Source: Diaporthe sp. PMI_573 (taxonomy: Eukaryota > Ascomycota > Sordariomycetes > Diaporthales > Diaporthaceae). From it: DNA of 64,000 nucleotides. Shown here in pieces: positions 24,210 through 35,178 of the stretch. The stretch spans positions 744,001 to 808,000 of the forward strand of contig JAJTUP010000013.1 in assembly GCA_021399435.1 (NCBI GenBank). Reading direction: 5' to 3'. Every line of letters starts with the position of its first letter. Position 1 is the stretch's first letter. The notes under the pieces are model-generated. The model saw only the letters and a list, made by a program, of their open reading frames with translations. It was not told the origin of the DNA and did not search any database. Both the position numbers and the translations under genes were made by a program.

Positions 24210-25475
24210 TTATAGATATTTTAGTTCAGGATAATCTGGGAGTTTCCAATCTCCGGCAAAGTTGTCCGAGGAGAAGCGCTCGATGAGTTTGACGATTCGT
24301 AAGGTGCTGAAGACTTTCACCACGAGCTGAAGAAACCATACTCCCCATTCGGTTTCGGGGTACGCGATGGCGGGGACACCTCTGAACAGCTCCTGTGCCT
24401 TTTCGACGCACGGTCGAAGGACGTTTTCATAGGATTCCAGAGCTGCATCGACTGCTTGTCCAGTCTCTTTGCTATTCTCGAGGTGTCTGGCAAGTTCGCC
24501 GCCGAGAACGTAGGCGCCGATGAGCCCGAGAGATGTGCCTTTGCCTGTCAGGGGAGAAGGAGTGTAGCCCGCATCACCAACTAGGACAACTCGACCCCGA
24601 GACCATTTGTCCATCTTGACCTGGCCAATCTTCTGGAAGTAGAAGTCATTCGCCTCGGGCGAGTTGAGCATGGCGTCTATTAGCCTCGGGGTTTCCCAGC
24701 CGGCGTCCTTGTACATATCAGCCCAAAGTTGCTTCTGCTTCTTCACATCGCCGCTCCGCAGCGCATCCTCCATCGCGTGGCCACCCTTTTCAAGATAGCC
24801 GAGGTATACCTGCATGGTCCTCGGGTTGTCGACCCTAGTGGCTATGGCGCGACGACCGGGCAAGTTGTAAATTCTGGCGGTCATATTATCCTGCTTGCCT
24901 TTCGGTACGGTGAAGTAGGCGAGGAAGAGCTGCAGGAATTTGAACGGATCCTTTGCGTCAGGACCCCATGCCTTTCTCCGCGTCCTGGAGCTCTGGCCGT
25001 CTGCACCAACCACCAAGTCGAAGTCGTCCTCCCTGCCGTCCGAGAATTTGACGTGCACCCCGTTACCGGTCTGCTCAAGGTCTTCGACTGAGTTTCCAAA
25101 GATGTACGTACACTTGTCCTTGGTCAGGTCGTATAGGATGCGCACAAGGTCGCCTCTCATGATTTCGAACTCAGAGGTGAGACTCTGCCTACCCTGGCCG
25201 GTCTTGTTGGCTTCAAAGTAGGCCTGCCTGCGGCCGTTCTTGTCGACGAACTCGGTGCCTTCCTCCTGGACGACCCTGGCCCTCACAGCTGACTCGATTC
25301 CCATCCTCCGCATCACGGCCACGCCCTCGCCTCGGAGGTCTATCTGCTGACCTGAAGCACGCAGGTCTGGCGCTCGCTCCACGATGGTCATGTTGCAATC
25401 CAACTTTGAGAGCCAGTGGGCGAGAGCAGGGCCAGTGATGCCCCCGCCGACAATGAGGACCTTTAGCTGTGCCAT
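24210..25475 (-). CDS. FAD-dependent monooxygenase (TetX / salicylate-hydroxylase type)
   Basis: 421 residues, intronless. The ATG at 25475 is chosen because it places the FAD-binding beta-strand at once (MAQLKVLIVGGGITGPALA); the frame is open upstream, but only through GTG codons. Family motifs: GxGxxG at residues 10-15; the acidic end of the second strand in TIVERAPDL; the DG motif VVGADGQSSRTR near residue 155-165; and the GD motif VVLVGDAGYTPSPLTGKGT near residue 300. The C-terminus has a hydrophobic stretch (VWFLQLVVKVFSTL), perhaps a membrane-associated helix. Enzymes of this class use NAD(P)H and oxygen to hydroxylate aromatic or polyketide-like substrates. No polyketide or peptide synthase gene lies nearby, so the substrate is unknown and a stand-alone detoxification role is as likely as a biosynthetic one. 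Confidence 0.9.
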   Translation of the reverse strand: MAQLKVLIVGGGITGPALAHWLSKLDCNMTIVERAPDLRASGQQIDLRGEGVAVMRRMGIESAVRARVVQEEGTEFVDKNGRRQAYFEANKTGQGRQSLTSEFEIMRGDLVRILYDLTKDKCTYIFGNSVEDLEQTGNGVHVKFSDGREDDFDLVVGADGQSSRTRRKAWGPDAKDPFKFLQLFLAYFTVPKGKQDNMTARIYNLPGRRAIATRVDNPRTMQVYLGYLEKGGHAMEDALRSGDVKKQKQLWADMYKDAGWETPRLIDAMLNSPEANDFYFQKIGQVKMDKWSRGRVVLVGDAGYTPSPLTGKGTSLGLIGAYVLGGELARHLENSKETGQAVDAALESYENVLRPCVEKAQELFRGVPAIAYPETEWGVWFLQLVVKVFSTLRIVKLIERFSSDNFAGDWKLPDYPELKYL

Positions 25476-26139
25476 GATGATTTGGCAGCTGTAGCGGACA
25501 GTCTGGAACTTTGCTGATTCAGAGCTTGTTGGATTTAACTTGCGAAGCACCACCACAGTGTACCTTTCAATCTAGTCAAAGTAAGGGGCAGCCCAGGTAT
25601 TTATGAACATCAGAAAACGCCTGCGGCACCAAAAATGCTTGTTGGTCGGTGGATCGGCCAGGCCAGGCTGCTTCAAGGTCAAAGTGCTTAGTCGGAGGTC
25701 GGAGGTGCTACCAATGCCGAGGCCGAGAAGCAACTCAGTCTGGTCTCCTCCAGGAGGGCGTCTCTAGGGCCGGTCTCCGGAATGGCCGGAGACCGGTGCC
25801 GAAATGCAGTAATACGGGGTACTAGTTGTACCGCCAATATCTCACATCTGGACCGCAAGACTGCACGTCTGACACGAACCCATGAACGAGCACTGGTCTG
25901 TACACCATATAGCTTCGTAATTTCTGCTTAGACTTGTACAGAGATGTATCTGTTGAACCACAAAAGGACCAATTAAAATATAACGAAATCTCACGTCATT
26001 TCTCTCTTGCAATCCTCAACACGGTCCTGCAACTGGGTGTGATGTTGTAGAAGATCAACATAGCTCTAGTGACTTGCATAACCCATCCTTCTTGAGTTCC
26101 ACGGCCTCCAGTAAGTTTTTAAATGGCTTATTAACCTAT
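25476..26139. other. Intergenic, upstream of monooxygenase
   Basis: Contains a TATTTATGAAC stretch about 120 bp upstream of the minus-strand start that could be the promoter core, and an inverted repeat around CCGGTCTCCGGAATGGCCGGAGACCGG (read 25769-25795), a short hairpin. No gene supported. Confidence 0.45.
25769..25795. repeat. Short hairpin (inverted repeat)
   Basis: The arms CCGGTCTCCGG and CCGGAGACCGG are exact reverse complements separated by five bases. It sits about 300 bp upstream of the monooxygenase start. Too far upstream for a transcription end of that gene; role unknown. Confidence 0.75.
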
Positions 26140-27541
26140 CCTGTCCCCTTGTCCATCACATCAACCAACTTGAGCATTTCACTTTGAAGCGTCGAGAGGA
26201 CTTCAACTGTGTACTGCGAGGATCTGGTCTGCTCTGTGATAGAAAGCATCAGTTCCTTGTGGCCTAGAACAGCAGCTCCAGAGGCGCGATGATTCAGTAA
26301 CATACTGTTGCAAGTACTCGGGTGTCGGGATCGCAGTTCTCCAACACATGGATCATTGTTAGACTATCGTTCCTTCATCTAGGTCCTCACAAAATCCGTT
26401 GGATCTCGTGTACTAAAAGCCCGATTCGACAAACACTACACCAAATCTCTCATCACTCAACCAGTGCCAATGTACGGGGAATTATATACTTACTTCAGCA
26501 GAGGCTAAATTCATGTTATTGTCACGACTTTGGAGGTAACACCGGAGAAGGGTCACCAATTCGTCAAGATATGTTTTCTTGATGTCTGGTGAGCCTGATT
26601 CTGCAATCAATAATTTCGTTGCCATCCGAAATAATCCGCCTGTCTCTGACGATGCGCGATCCCCATCAGCTCTCTTCGCCTGATCTGTTAAACTGCTGGG
26701 GTGAGGTAAGGGTTATATCACCGGAGTTGACAGCTTGGGGAGACTGCTGCAGAAGATGCTTCCCATGCTTTCGGCCCCGCTTCCGTATTAAAGGCGTTGC
26801 TCAATCGAAATATAGCAATTTGAAATATTTGCGGACATTTCAGGAGGTGGGTGAGGACTTTTAGTATATTTCAGGCATATGGAGCGGCAACATCCATACT
26901 ATTCACAATCGCTGAAAGACTGCCGCAAATTCTATGCTAAAAATTACTTGTGTTTTCAACCTATTGTTATCAGCATTATTTGTTATCCAACGCTGGGTCT
27001 TTAACCGTTTACCACTGTGTAAAAGGACAGCCTACACCTTAATGAAAAGAGTGTATATAGCTGTTAAAAACAAAGCCATCTAAGAATCACTCGTTCCTTC
27101 TCTACGCAACGATTACTAGAGGCGCAGAGTTAGCTTCTAAGAAGACTGTAATTTTTAACAACCCGACCGAATCAAGACATTTGCGGTTGGAAAACAAAAG
27201 ATTATATAGTCACCTCTTTGTTGTGCTAGTCGCCAAGGTTAACAACGCCGCTCCCTTTATGTACGCAGCAACCACATGACGTACACCACATACAAGAATA
27301 CAAAGGCAAAACAAAGACATCGCAACTGCTCCAAATGCCTTTCTACCAATGAATGTCTAGATGGTACCTGTTTATCCAGCAAGCGGACAGAAGCATCTTG
27401 CTCTAGCTTCGCATCAAGCACTGGCATGTAGGTTCGAAACACCATTTCCCTGAAAAAGACAAAAAATGGAATCGATGACCTTTCCATCTTGGAATCTCGC
27501 CTTGAATAGCTGTCAATAATCAATGCCACTGTAAGCCTCAT
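26140..27541 (-). pseudogene. Broken or unresolved gene fragments (unknown family)
   Basis: Several minus-strand stretches look coding but do not join into one open gene. One ends with ESGSPDIKKTYLDELVTLLR...LASAE directly before a perfect GTAAGT donor at 26493. Another, about 26345-26143, reads GHKELMLSITEQTRSSQYTV and LQSEMLKLVDVMDKGTG before a stop. A third is the 94-codon frame 27541-27257 with a hydrophobic end. The helical, charged character of the second resembles N-terminal helper domains of fungal NLR-like proteins, but I would not assign it. The region is AT-rich and lies just beside a RIP-mutated transposon, so decay is plausible; a true multi-exon gene is the alternative. Confidence 0.3.
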
Positions 27542-27654
27542 TAAGTTTAGGGCTTCCAGTAAGAAGGCCCAGCCTGCTTTATCTTTTCACGGCCAAGCTA
27601 ACATTGAAAGTCTTCCATATCAGTTCATGTGATTCAAAGGGTAATGTATGACTA

Positions 27655-27697
27655 ACGTACATTATCAGTCAGTGACCCATATCAGTGAATGACCCAC
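27655..27697 (+). repeat. Left terminal inverted repeat of Fot1-like element
   Basis: Begins ACGTACATTATCAGTCAGTG directly after a TA dinucleotide; pairs with 29474-29516 apart from a few C/T differences. Confidence 0.95.
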
Positions 27698-27753
27698 TTT
27701 CCGCGCGACGCGTCACCTTTGTACTTAACAACAATATTTATCTCCTACCCAAA

Positions 27754-29427
27754 ATGCCTACCACTTCAAAAGAAAGCCAAATCATCTTGGCCCTTCAAGC
27801 TCTTTAAAACGATAAGAATCTAAGCGAACGAGCCGCAGCTAAGATCTACGGAGTCGACCGTAAAACCCTAGGTTGACGATGCGACGGCAAGCCTGTATGA
27901 CGCGATACTACGCCTAAGGTGAAAAAGCTTACTTAATTAGAAGAGGAGGCTATTATTTAATATATTATTAAGCTATGTATGTAAGCTTTTCTACCAAGAT
28001 TGAGTAGTGTGGAAGATATGGCCAACCAACTGCTACGTGTACGCGATGCGCCCCCGGTCGGCAAGCTCTGGGCGCATTGATTTATCAGACGCCAGCTAGA
28101 GCTTTGTACGTGTTTTACGCGTAGATATGATTATTAGAGGGCTAAATGCGAGGATCTAAAGGTTATTGGTAAGTGGTTTATACTTGTACGGAATACCAAG
28201 GCTAAGTATGGTATTATAGATGATGATATCTATAACTTTGATGAGACTGGGTTTATAATGGGGATTATTTTCCTTGGTATAGTGGTTATAACCTTAGATG
28301 GCCGCAATAAGGTAAAGCTAGTTTAGCCTGGCAACCGTGAATGGGTAATGGTAATCCAGGGAGTTAATGCTCTTGGCTGGGCTATTCCTCTTTTTATTAT
28401 CTTGGCCGCGTAGTACTATCTTGCCAACTGGTATACTGAGTGTAACCTCCCGGCTAACTGGCGTATTGTAACTACTGATAATGGCTGGACTACTAATGCT
28501 GTGGGTCTTGATTGGATTAAGTACTTTAACTTTTATACAGCACCTTATACGAAGGGCAAATACCAGTTATTAATACTTGATGGCTACGAGAGCTACTACT
28601 CGACTGAATTTGAGCTCTACTGCTAGGAGTATAATATTATCACTCTCTATATACCTCCACATTCTTTGCACCTCCTCTAGCTACTCGATATTAGTTGCTT
28701 TGGGCTACTAAAACAGGCATATAGTCGCTAGATTAAGCACTTAATGTGTATGCATATTAACTATGTAAGCAAGCTTGAGTTTTTCTATGCCTTTTGCGAG
28801 GCTTTCTTTGCCTCTATGATAGAGAAGAACATATAGGGTGGCTTTACAGGTGCCGGCCTTATACTGTATGACCCAGAGAGGGTGCTTTCTAAGCTGGATA
28901 TCAAGCTTTGTATGCCAATACCTTTAAACTCCCGGGCCGGCACCCCATAACCTTGGGTTTTTTAGATATCACACAACCCCCAAGAAGCCAACTCATAATT
29001 AATACTTATCAAGACTTGTATTGCCAACTACTAGAATAGCTTCCTAACTTTAATGTTGGCTGCTGTAGACTAGCTTACCAAGGGAACAATGGCTGTGATG
29101 TACTAAGTGGCCCTCCTTTAGGCAGAGGTCTCTTCACTTTGTAAGGCCAATGAGGCACTAAGCAAGCGCCGGAGAGCTAAAAGAATACGCGTATGGCTTG
29201 GAGGATTATTTACTATATAGGAGGCATACGAGGCAGTAAGCCAGGGAGCTATGGGTGGGGGAGCAATACAAGAAACATAGCCGGATGGTAGTGGTGCAGA
29301 GGGGGTTTGTATGAGGGTTCGGTGCTGTGGTGTATGCGGCAAACCTGGCCATAATGTACGCACTTGCTAAGAGGTTGTAGAATTATCTGATTCAGCTGCT
29401 TCTGATGTAATTATAGTTGGTTCCTAG
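27754..29427 (+). pseudogene. Fot1/pogo-type transposase, many stops
   Basis: Begins MPTTSKESQIILALQAL, then NLSERAAAKIYGVDRKTL, the helix-turn-helix (psq) DNA-binding start of pogo transposases. The DDE catalytic core is still readable: YNFDETGFIMGI with Asp at 28240-28242, LLILDGYESYYS with Asp at 28579-28581, IPPHSLHLL followed by LLDI with Asp at 28687-28689. Near the end is a zinc knuckle, CGVCGKPGHNVRTC (C-x2-C-x4-H-x4-C), usual for the C-terminus of fungal members. More than ten in-frame stops interrupt it, mostly where CAG/CAA/CGA/TGG-type codons would be expected, in line with C-to-T mutation. The length without stops agrees with an intact family member of about 550 residues. Confidence 0.9.
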
Positions 29428-29473
29428 TGTTGTGGCGAAATAATTGAGGATAGTTGTTGTAGGGTAGTGTAAG

Positions 29474-29516
29474 GTGGGTCATTCACTAATATAGGTCACT
29501 GACTGATAATGTACGT
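29474..29516 (-). repeat. Right terminal inverted repeat of Fot1-like element
   Basis: The reverse complement starts ACGTACATTATCAGTCAGTG like the left end, followed by TA (29517-29518). It carries TA where the left end has CA at two nearby places. Confidence 0.95.
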
Positions 29517-30026
29517 TAAACTAACTTCTGAGGGAACCAATAAGCCACTTTCATTTCTGAGCGCTTAATTAATTCACACCAATTGCTGGATCTAAAGTTG
29601 GATATAGACCAGGTCTTGGCCCAGGGTTGGGCTCACTTGCAAGTAATTACTAGTGCCTATGCCTTGAAAAGTTGCTCAATTATTTCTTGCGAGCAGACTC
29701 AAGTTATCACAAATACCTATGTGCAGAACCTAAAAGACGATGTGCGTGGAATAACTCTTTCATCTCAATTCCAAACAGTACATAAAGTGTTATCTTATTA
29801 TCTTGTGAAACTAGCAAAAGAACCAGAGGTAAAGACGACCTGATGAGCTAAGGATGATTTACCAGGTATATTAGTGCTGTTGCTTCTCTATGCACCTGTA
29901 TAGACTGGTCTCCCTCAACGGCCGTTTTAGAGCTCTGGGTTTGCCGCAGTATAAGTAACATGGCCAGGTAGGCGCCGCGCACGCGGCTACAGTCAGCGGA
30001 CAAAGTTGAAGCCCAATAGTCCACGT
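29517..30026. other. AT-rich transposon flank
   Basis: No supported gene. An 86-codon plus-strand frame at 29583-29843 has no recognised features and may be remnant sequence. Confidence 0.4.
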
Positions 30027-30587
30027 TCAGTTCTCTCCAGGCTCGTCTGAGAATTCTGCGATTGCGGAGTCAAACGCAGTAGCAATTTGTCTTCCCAGCT
30101 TCCTCCCGATCCTCTTCCCGACTCTCGGCAGCTTGTCTACGATGGCTGCGATAAGAGTGTCCGCCGCTTCCCTGGTTTTCTCAAGCCTGGATATCATGGT
30201 TGAGGTGAGCCCAGCGTGGTCAAACAACAGCTTCGAGTCGGTAATGGTGTTCAGGGAGGACCTTGTGACCTCCACAAGCTTCTTCGTTGCCCTCTTGACC
30301 TTGATTGCTTTTCGGACGCTCATTTTCTTCGACTGTGTGGCTGTCTCGGTGCCAGTCTCGATGGCCTCAATCAGAGAACTGGATGCGGATCTGATGGCAA
30401 GCGCATCAAGGATGTCGCCATTCCAATTTTGGACGACTAAGGCCATCTCCGCCGTCAAGTTTTGGATTTCTTTGATGTGGTTGACGATGGCAGGTGTGGA
30501 ATCGGCCGGCTCTATAGAATCGGCGTGAACCCTGCCTATGCCGACTAGCAGGCTGAACAGGGTGAGAAATAAATTTAAGACGTGCAT
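30027..30587 (-). CDS. Secreted hydrophobic-surface-binding protein A (HsbA)-like / cell-wall galactomannoprotein
   Basis: 186 residues, intronless, ATG at 30587. Residues 1-22 (MHVLNLFLTLFSLLVGIGR, then VHA) form a clear signal peptide with a cleavage site before DSIEP. The mature part is all-helical, with regularly spaced hydrophobic residues: IVNHIKEIQNLTAEM, LVVQNWNGDILDALAI, LIAAIVDKLPRVGKRIG. This matches the HsbA family layout (helical bundle, G-rich turn after the YxG/WNG motif, K-P near the end). HsbA proteins are secreted, bind hydrophobic surfaces and can recruit cutinases or hydrolases; some are cell-wall mannoproteins. It lies about 0.5 kb from the RIP-mutated transposon yet is intact. 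The end is basic (KRIGRKLGRQ) and acidic at the tip. Confidence 0.75.
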   Translation of the reverse strand: MHVLNLFLTLFSLLVGIGRVHADSIEPADSTPAIVNHIKEIQNLTAEMALVVQNWNGDILDALAIRSASSSLIEAIETGTETATQSKKMSVRKAIKVKRATKKLVEVTRSSLNTITDSKLLFDHAGLTSTMISRLEKTREAADTLIAAIVDKLPRVGKRIGRKLGRQIATAFDSAIAEFSDEPGEN

Positions 30588-33499
30588 GATGTCCGGAGTT
30601 TTCCAAGATGGATGGATACCGACGATATAGGTCTCACAGATGGGTGAAATGAAGAGTTCGGGATCACTCCCAACAGATATTTCGCTGGGTGGTTCGACCT
30701 TTTTGTGGCGCCCGACTTCACCGGTATTGATGCTAGGTTAAAGTCATGCTCTGTCTTGCGTACGACCTGCTTGCTAGCAGTGATGAGTAGCTGTCACAAG
30801 TCAGTATGGTGCAGAATCTCTCGCCGCGCGGGCCCTACTAGCACGAACCCGCCGGCCCACGAGACTCTTCACACTTGGCTTCTAACTCCCGCTGTCAGTT
30901 CATATTAGCCAAACAAGCCTGTCCACAAGGCACCAATGGGATGGAATATCCCTCACTGGTTCCAAGCGGCAGCAATGATACCATGGCCCGGCCAGGATGG
31001 TTGGACTCGTCCTATCATCGTCGCGAGGCGGCGCTGATTAGACAAGTGGCCCGAGGACATCACAGACAGATTGAATGTTCTGAACGGAGAGAATGATCCT
31101 TAGAAATGAGTGACTTGCGCCAGGTGAGATTCTATGAAGACATGTACCCTTGTAGGAGGGTATAGGACCAGTTGGCTTCAGTCTGGTGCTAAATTACCTA
31201 GGTACAGGACTAATGATTGACGACATATCCCGCTTGCGTATCACTCGAGTCAAGGTTTATACAAATGTCGTTCCCCTAGGCACAATGCTCATATCAAGCG
31301 ATTAGTCACGTAGGTACACAACAGAAGAACACAGAGGCCCGTGGACGGATCATATGCGCACTGCTAAAAAGGAACGGCGTCAAAGCACGGCAGCGACGGG
31401 GGCAAGTGCCAAGCTGTCACCTAGCGGGTCGATCCACTTCTGAGATGCAAGCACCTGCCTGGTGGCCTGGTGGCCAGAGGCTTGAGGCAAGGACAGGCCC
31501 CAAGGCTGAACCCCACTTCGCCCAGAGATAAGCTCCCTGGCCGCTAACCCGAAAGCGGTTCGTGGTCATTCGACGAAGGACACGACCAACAACAGCCGTC
31601 GACTTCCTTTTTCCGCTGTGCTGTGTCCTGTGTAGTCTACCAATATCTTTTGGCCCTGGTACTGTACCATGTCGTCGACCAGCCAGCCAGCATTGTCGAG
31701 CCATGCAGAGGCCTCAACGCCCCCGACACCGACCCCGACCGGGCCAGTCGGTTCCTGCATCCCCGTCGACGCGTTGATGTCACACAAGCTGCTGGCTGCT
31801 GGCTGCTGGCTGCGTGTGCATCGTGCATCGTGCCCTCGTACCAACAGGCTGGTCCCGCTGAGACCGACGCTGCCTACCTGCCTACTGTGGCACTCGCCCG
31901 TGGCCATCTTCTTGTGTAATATCCGCTTGTCAACAGCCCCAATCTCAAATGTCCAGCGCCGCGCTCGGCGTGGCGCAATCCTTGAACTTTCGACGTCTCT
32001 CCGGGCCGCGTGCGCCAGTCGTGGTTGGTCAGTCGGCCGCGAGATAACGAAGGATTCCCGGCACAACCCCCTGGTCTTGTGCTGTCCGTCTCATTTTACA
32101 CAGTAACAACGACAATGGCGACTCCAGCAACACACACAAAGACCTTGCGCGCGGGGTGCCCAGCTGCCCGTTTGCAGGTCTGCTGCTGTGTACTGTGTAT
32201 TCAACAGCCCGCCCAGGCCAAGGCGGATCCGGATCCAGGGTGGGTGGCATCAAGCCTTCCATCTCACACCTCAATAGCGCAATGCTGATGGCCGGGTGGG
32301 TTGTATTCTTCCCCAGAGACATACATGCTTCCTCCGCATTGCTAGGCTGTCAGCTTACGCAGAGCGTGCGGTGCCGCAGTGTATTGGCCAGTCCATCTAC
32401 AACTGGTTGAAAGGAATCATCGGCTGGCTCTCCTGGGCTGGAGCATCTCCCCTTGCCCCTTGCACGACACAGCAGCAGCTCTCGCTCGGGTTTGGCAGCC
32501 GACTCTCTTCACGTCGGCCTGCCACTCATAGTGTACACAGTAACCCCCTCCTTGGTCAATTTCCGGCTGCCCTGCCTGTTGGTACACGTCTGCAGCAGGA
32601 CCCATGTCTCACTTCCGCCAGCTTCCTAGTCCGGCCCGCCCCCAGGGCTCACTTCAGCCGCCGGTCCTTATGCCCTGCATGCTGCTGTTTCGCAAACATG
32701 CAATCCTGTACCAACCTCATCCGGTCCGGTACGGTATGCCCGATTTTTCATTGACATTATGTTGCCCGCAACACATCCGCATGGTCGGCTCAGTCGTCTT
32801 CTGAGTCCTGATAAGCCAGCAGGCCATCGATGAATAGGGCATGTGGGCCCCTTCACCATTCCCACTCCGATCCGACCTGTCGGATCTTTACCCCTAACAT
32901 CATTCGTAGAGCTGCTGGATCCCAGGTATGACAGGACCCGCCACATGCAATGTGGAACATACACCACCAAGCAGCTTGTACGCATCCGTGGAGCGACCCG
33001 CTGCTTATCGCTCCCCAGCCGTCTGGCCGAGTGAGCTGGGTGCCCGCTTCTCGAGGCGAGGCTCCACCCCCGGCTGGCTGGCTTGCTTGGAGCAGGCCGA
33101 GCCTACATGGGCATCTCTTTCTCATTGGACACCTGCTCTCCTGATATCTGTGCCACATGGTCTGTCCAGGGTCCAGATGCTATACGCTGCAAGAGGCAGG
33201 CCATCCTCGAAATTGCCTTGGGCAAAGAGGACATCCCATTGATGCGCCAAGTCTGCGTGCGTCTTTGCCCGGGCCAAGCTGAGACCAATGTTCCGCTTGA
33301 TTATTTATCTACCTGCACACCCACTCCTGCGGTCTCCCCCAAGGCGTGCTCCCCTTTCTGCTCCTTTTCCTACTTGTCTGCTGCTTCTTTCGTTGAAAGC
33401 CTGCAGCGTTTCTTTTTCTGCCCGTCAAAACTGCTTGGCACTGCTAAAAAGCAGCCGTAACCTCGCACAGCGCACTGAGGCACGCCCAAGGACGCGAAA
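30588..33499. other. Long intergenic region upstream of ammonium transporter
   Basis: About 2.9 kb without a supported gene between divergent HsbA and ammonium transporter genes. Holds the TACCTAGGTA element (31194-31205), GCTGGCT-type short repeats (31787-31812), and GATA-factor sites close to the transporter (annotated separately). Numerous frames on both strands look like chance. Confidence 0.45.
32809..33310. promoter_or_regulatory. GATA-factor (AreA/NIT2-type) binding sites upstream of ammonium transporter
   Basis: Three HGATAR matches: TGATAA at 32809-32814, CGATAA (reverse) at 33005-33010 and AGATAA (reverse) at 33305-33310, the last about 190 bp before the ATG at 33500. Nitrogen-regulated permease genes of ascomycetes are typically driven by such sites. 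Short motifs occur by chance, so this is inference. Confidence 0.4.
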
Positions 33500-35178
33500 A
33501 TGTCGGCTGGACCTCTTGAAGAGTACACCGGCATAAGCGGTGTTGCCGACGAGGGCGGCGACTCGCTGACTGCCGACCTGAACGTTTACTATGCAGTAAG
33601 TCGTATTCTCGGCTCAAGACCCGCCCAATCCCGCAATCTTCAAGCATGAGATCTGACGAACTCGTGTCATACAGTCAGGCGACTTCGCCTGGATCCTTAC
33701 ATCGGCAGCCCTTGTTCTGCTTATGGTTCCTGGTGTGGGCTTTTTCTACAGCGGTCTTGCCCGTCGAAAGTCTGCACTCGCCTTGATATGGCTCTCCTTG
33801 ATGAGTATAGCGGTCGTGGGGTTCCAGTGGTTCTTTTGGGGCTATAGTTTGGCCTTTAGTCACACCGGCAGCGCCTTCATCGGGGACATGTCCAACTTTG
33901 GCCTCATGAAGGTCTTGGGTCAGCCCAGCGTGGGAAGCTCCAAGATCCCCGACTTGCTCTTCTGCCTGTACCAGGGCATGTTCGCCGCGATCACGTAGGT
34001 CGTACCTTGGGCCACCTGGGGAATCTCAGTTGAACAACGAAAAGCTGACAAACCTTACCAACAGACCCGCCCTCGCCATTGGTGCCGCTGCCGATCGCGG
34101 CCGAATGCTGCCTGCTCTCGTGTTCATCTTCATCTGGGCAACCATCGTCTATGACCCTATAGCTTACTGGACTTGGAACGCCAATGGCTGGTCCTTCAAG
34201 CTCGGCGGTCTCGACTTTGCCGGTGGCACGCCTGTGCACATTTCCTCGGGAGCTGCCGCTCTTGCCTACTCCCTCATGCTCGGCCGGCGGACTGGCTACG
34301 ACAAGACACACGGCCTTCCGTACCGCCCACACAACGTCACCCACGTTGTTCTCGGGACGGTCTTCCTATGGGTCGGCTGGTTCGGATTCAACGGTGGTAG
34401 CGCTCTCGGCGCGAACCTGCGTGCAGTTTTAGCCTGTGTCGTGACCCATATCTCGGCTTGCGTTGGTGGCTTCACCTGGTGTTTGATGGACTACCGCCTT
34501 GAGAAGAAATGGAGCACTGTCGGCTTCTGCAGTGGTGTCATTGCCGGCCTGGTCGCTATCACACCGGCCGCCGGATTCGTACCGACATGGGCAGCTGTTA
34601 TCTATGGAGTCGTCGGCGGCATTGCGTGCAACTTGGCCACCAAGATTAAGTTCTGGGTTGGTATCGACGACGCGCTCGATGTTTTTGCCGAGCATGGTGT
34701 TGGTGGTATTGTTGGAAACCTCCTGACCGGCCTCTTTGCTGCGTAAGTTCCCCCTGTCAACTACCTGACTAAGCTTGCTACAGGTGGCTAACTGCTCATC
34801 AGCGACTACATCGCTCACCTTGACGGCTTCTCCGAGATCGATGGCGGCTGGCTCAACCACAACTACATCCAGCTGGCCTACCAGCTCGCCGACTGCGCCG
34901 CTGGGTTCGCGTGGTCCTTCATTGTCACCTGTATCATCCTGTTTGTCATGAATCTGATCCCTGGCCTGAGCTTGCGCGCCTCGGTTGAGGAGGAGGAACT
35001 GGGGCTCGACGATGCCCAGCTTGGCGAGTTCGCCTACGATTACGTCGAGCTGAGCCGCACGATGAACGACGTACTCGGGGGCTCGACCGAAGGGCATGCT
35101 TCCAGCCGAGGAAGTCTGAAGAATGCGCCAATCACTCCTCCCCCTGCCAAGAATGAACACTCTGAGAAGATGGTGTAA
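33500..35178 (+). CDS. Ammonium transporter (Mep/Amt family, twin-histidine type)
   Basis: Four exons: 33500-33595, 33675-33994, 34065-34742, 34803-35178; introns of 79, 70 and 60 bp, all with GTARGT-type donors. The joined protein is 489 residues, as usual for fungal Mep proteins, with 11 predicted membrane helices and the N-terminus outside. Signature segments: SGDFAWILTSAALVLLMVPG, GFFYSGLARRKSA, WTWNANGW and DDALDVFAEHGVGGIVG. Both pore histidines are present: AGGTPVHISSG and FAEHGVGG. In yeast, Mep2 has the two histidines whereas Mep1/Mep3 have Glu at the first place, so this looks Mep2-like; sensor function is inferred only. The cytosolic tail (EEEELGLDDAQLGEFAYDY) is typical of the family and may be phosphorylated. 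It imports ammonium at the plasma membrane; GATA sites upstream fit nitrogen control. Confidence 0.95.

Larger units (their letters stand above)
27655..29516 (+). mobile_element. Fot1/pogo-type DNA transposon, complete ends, RIP-degraded
   Basis: 1,862 bp bounded by 43-bp terminal inverted repeats (27655-27697 and 29474-29516) and flanked by TA on both sides (27653-27654 and 29517-29518), the target duplication of Tc1/mariner-pogo elements. Length and repeat size fit the Fot1 group (about 1.9 kb, repeats of roughly 44 bp). One degraded transposase frame fills the inside. The two ends differ at CA-to-TA positions (left GACCCATATCAGTG, right copy GACCTATATTAGTG), the hallmark of RIP. The element is AT-rich relative to the rest of the window and cannot encode a working transposase. 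Confidence 0.95.

Noticed and set aside
24210..25475. Monooxygenase as part of a secondary-metabolite cluster
   Set aside because: No synthase, transporter or pathway regulator in the window, so a cluster cannot be supported; the DUF1772 gene is 34 kb away among housekeeping genes.
29118..29363. 81-codon antisense frame inside the transposon
   Set aside because: Lies over the zinc-knuckle end of the decayed transposase; shadow frame.
31417..32410. Dense overlapping frames upstream of the ammonium transporter
   Set aside because: Frames in all directions without family features; GC-rich non-coding DNA with short repeats.
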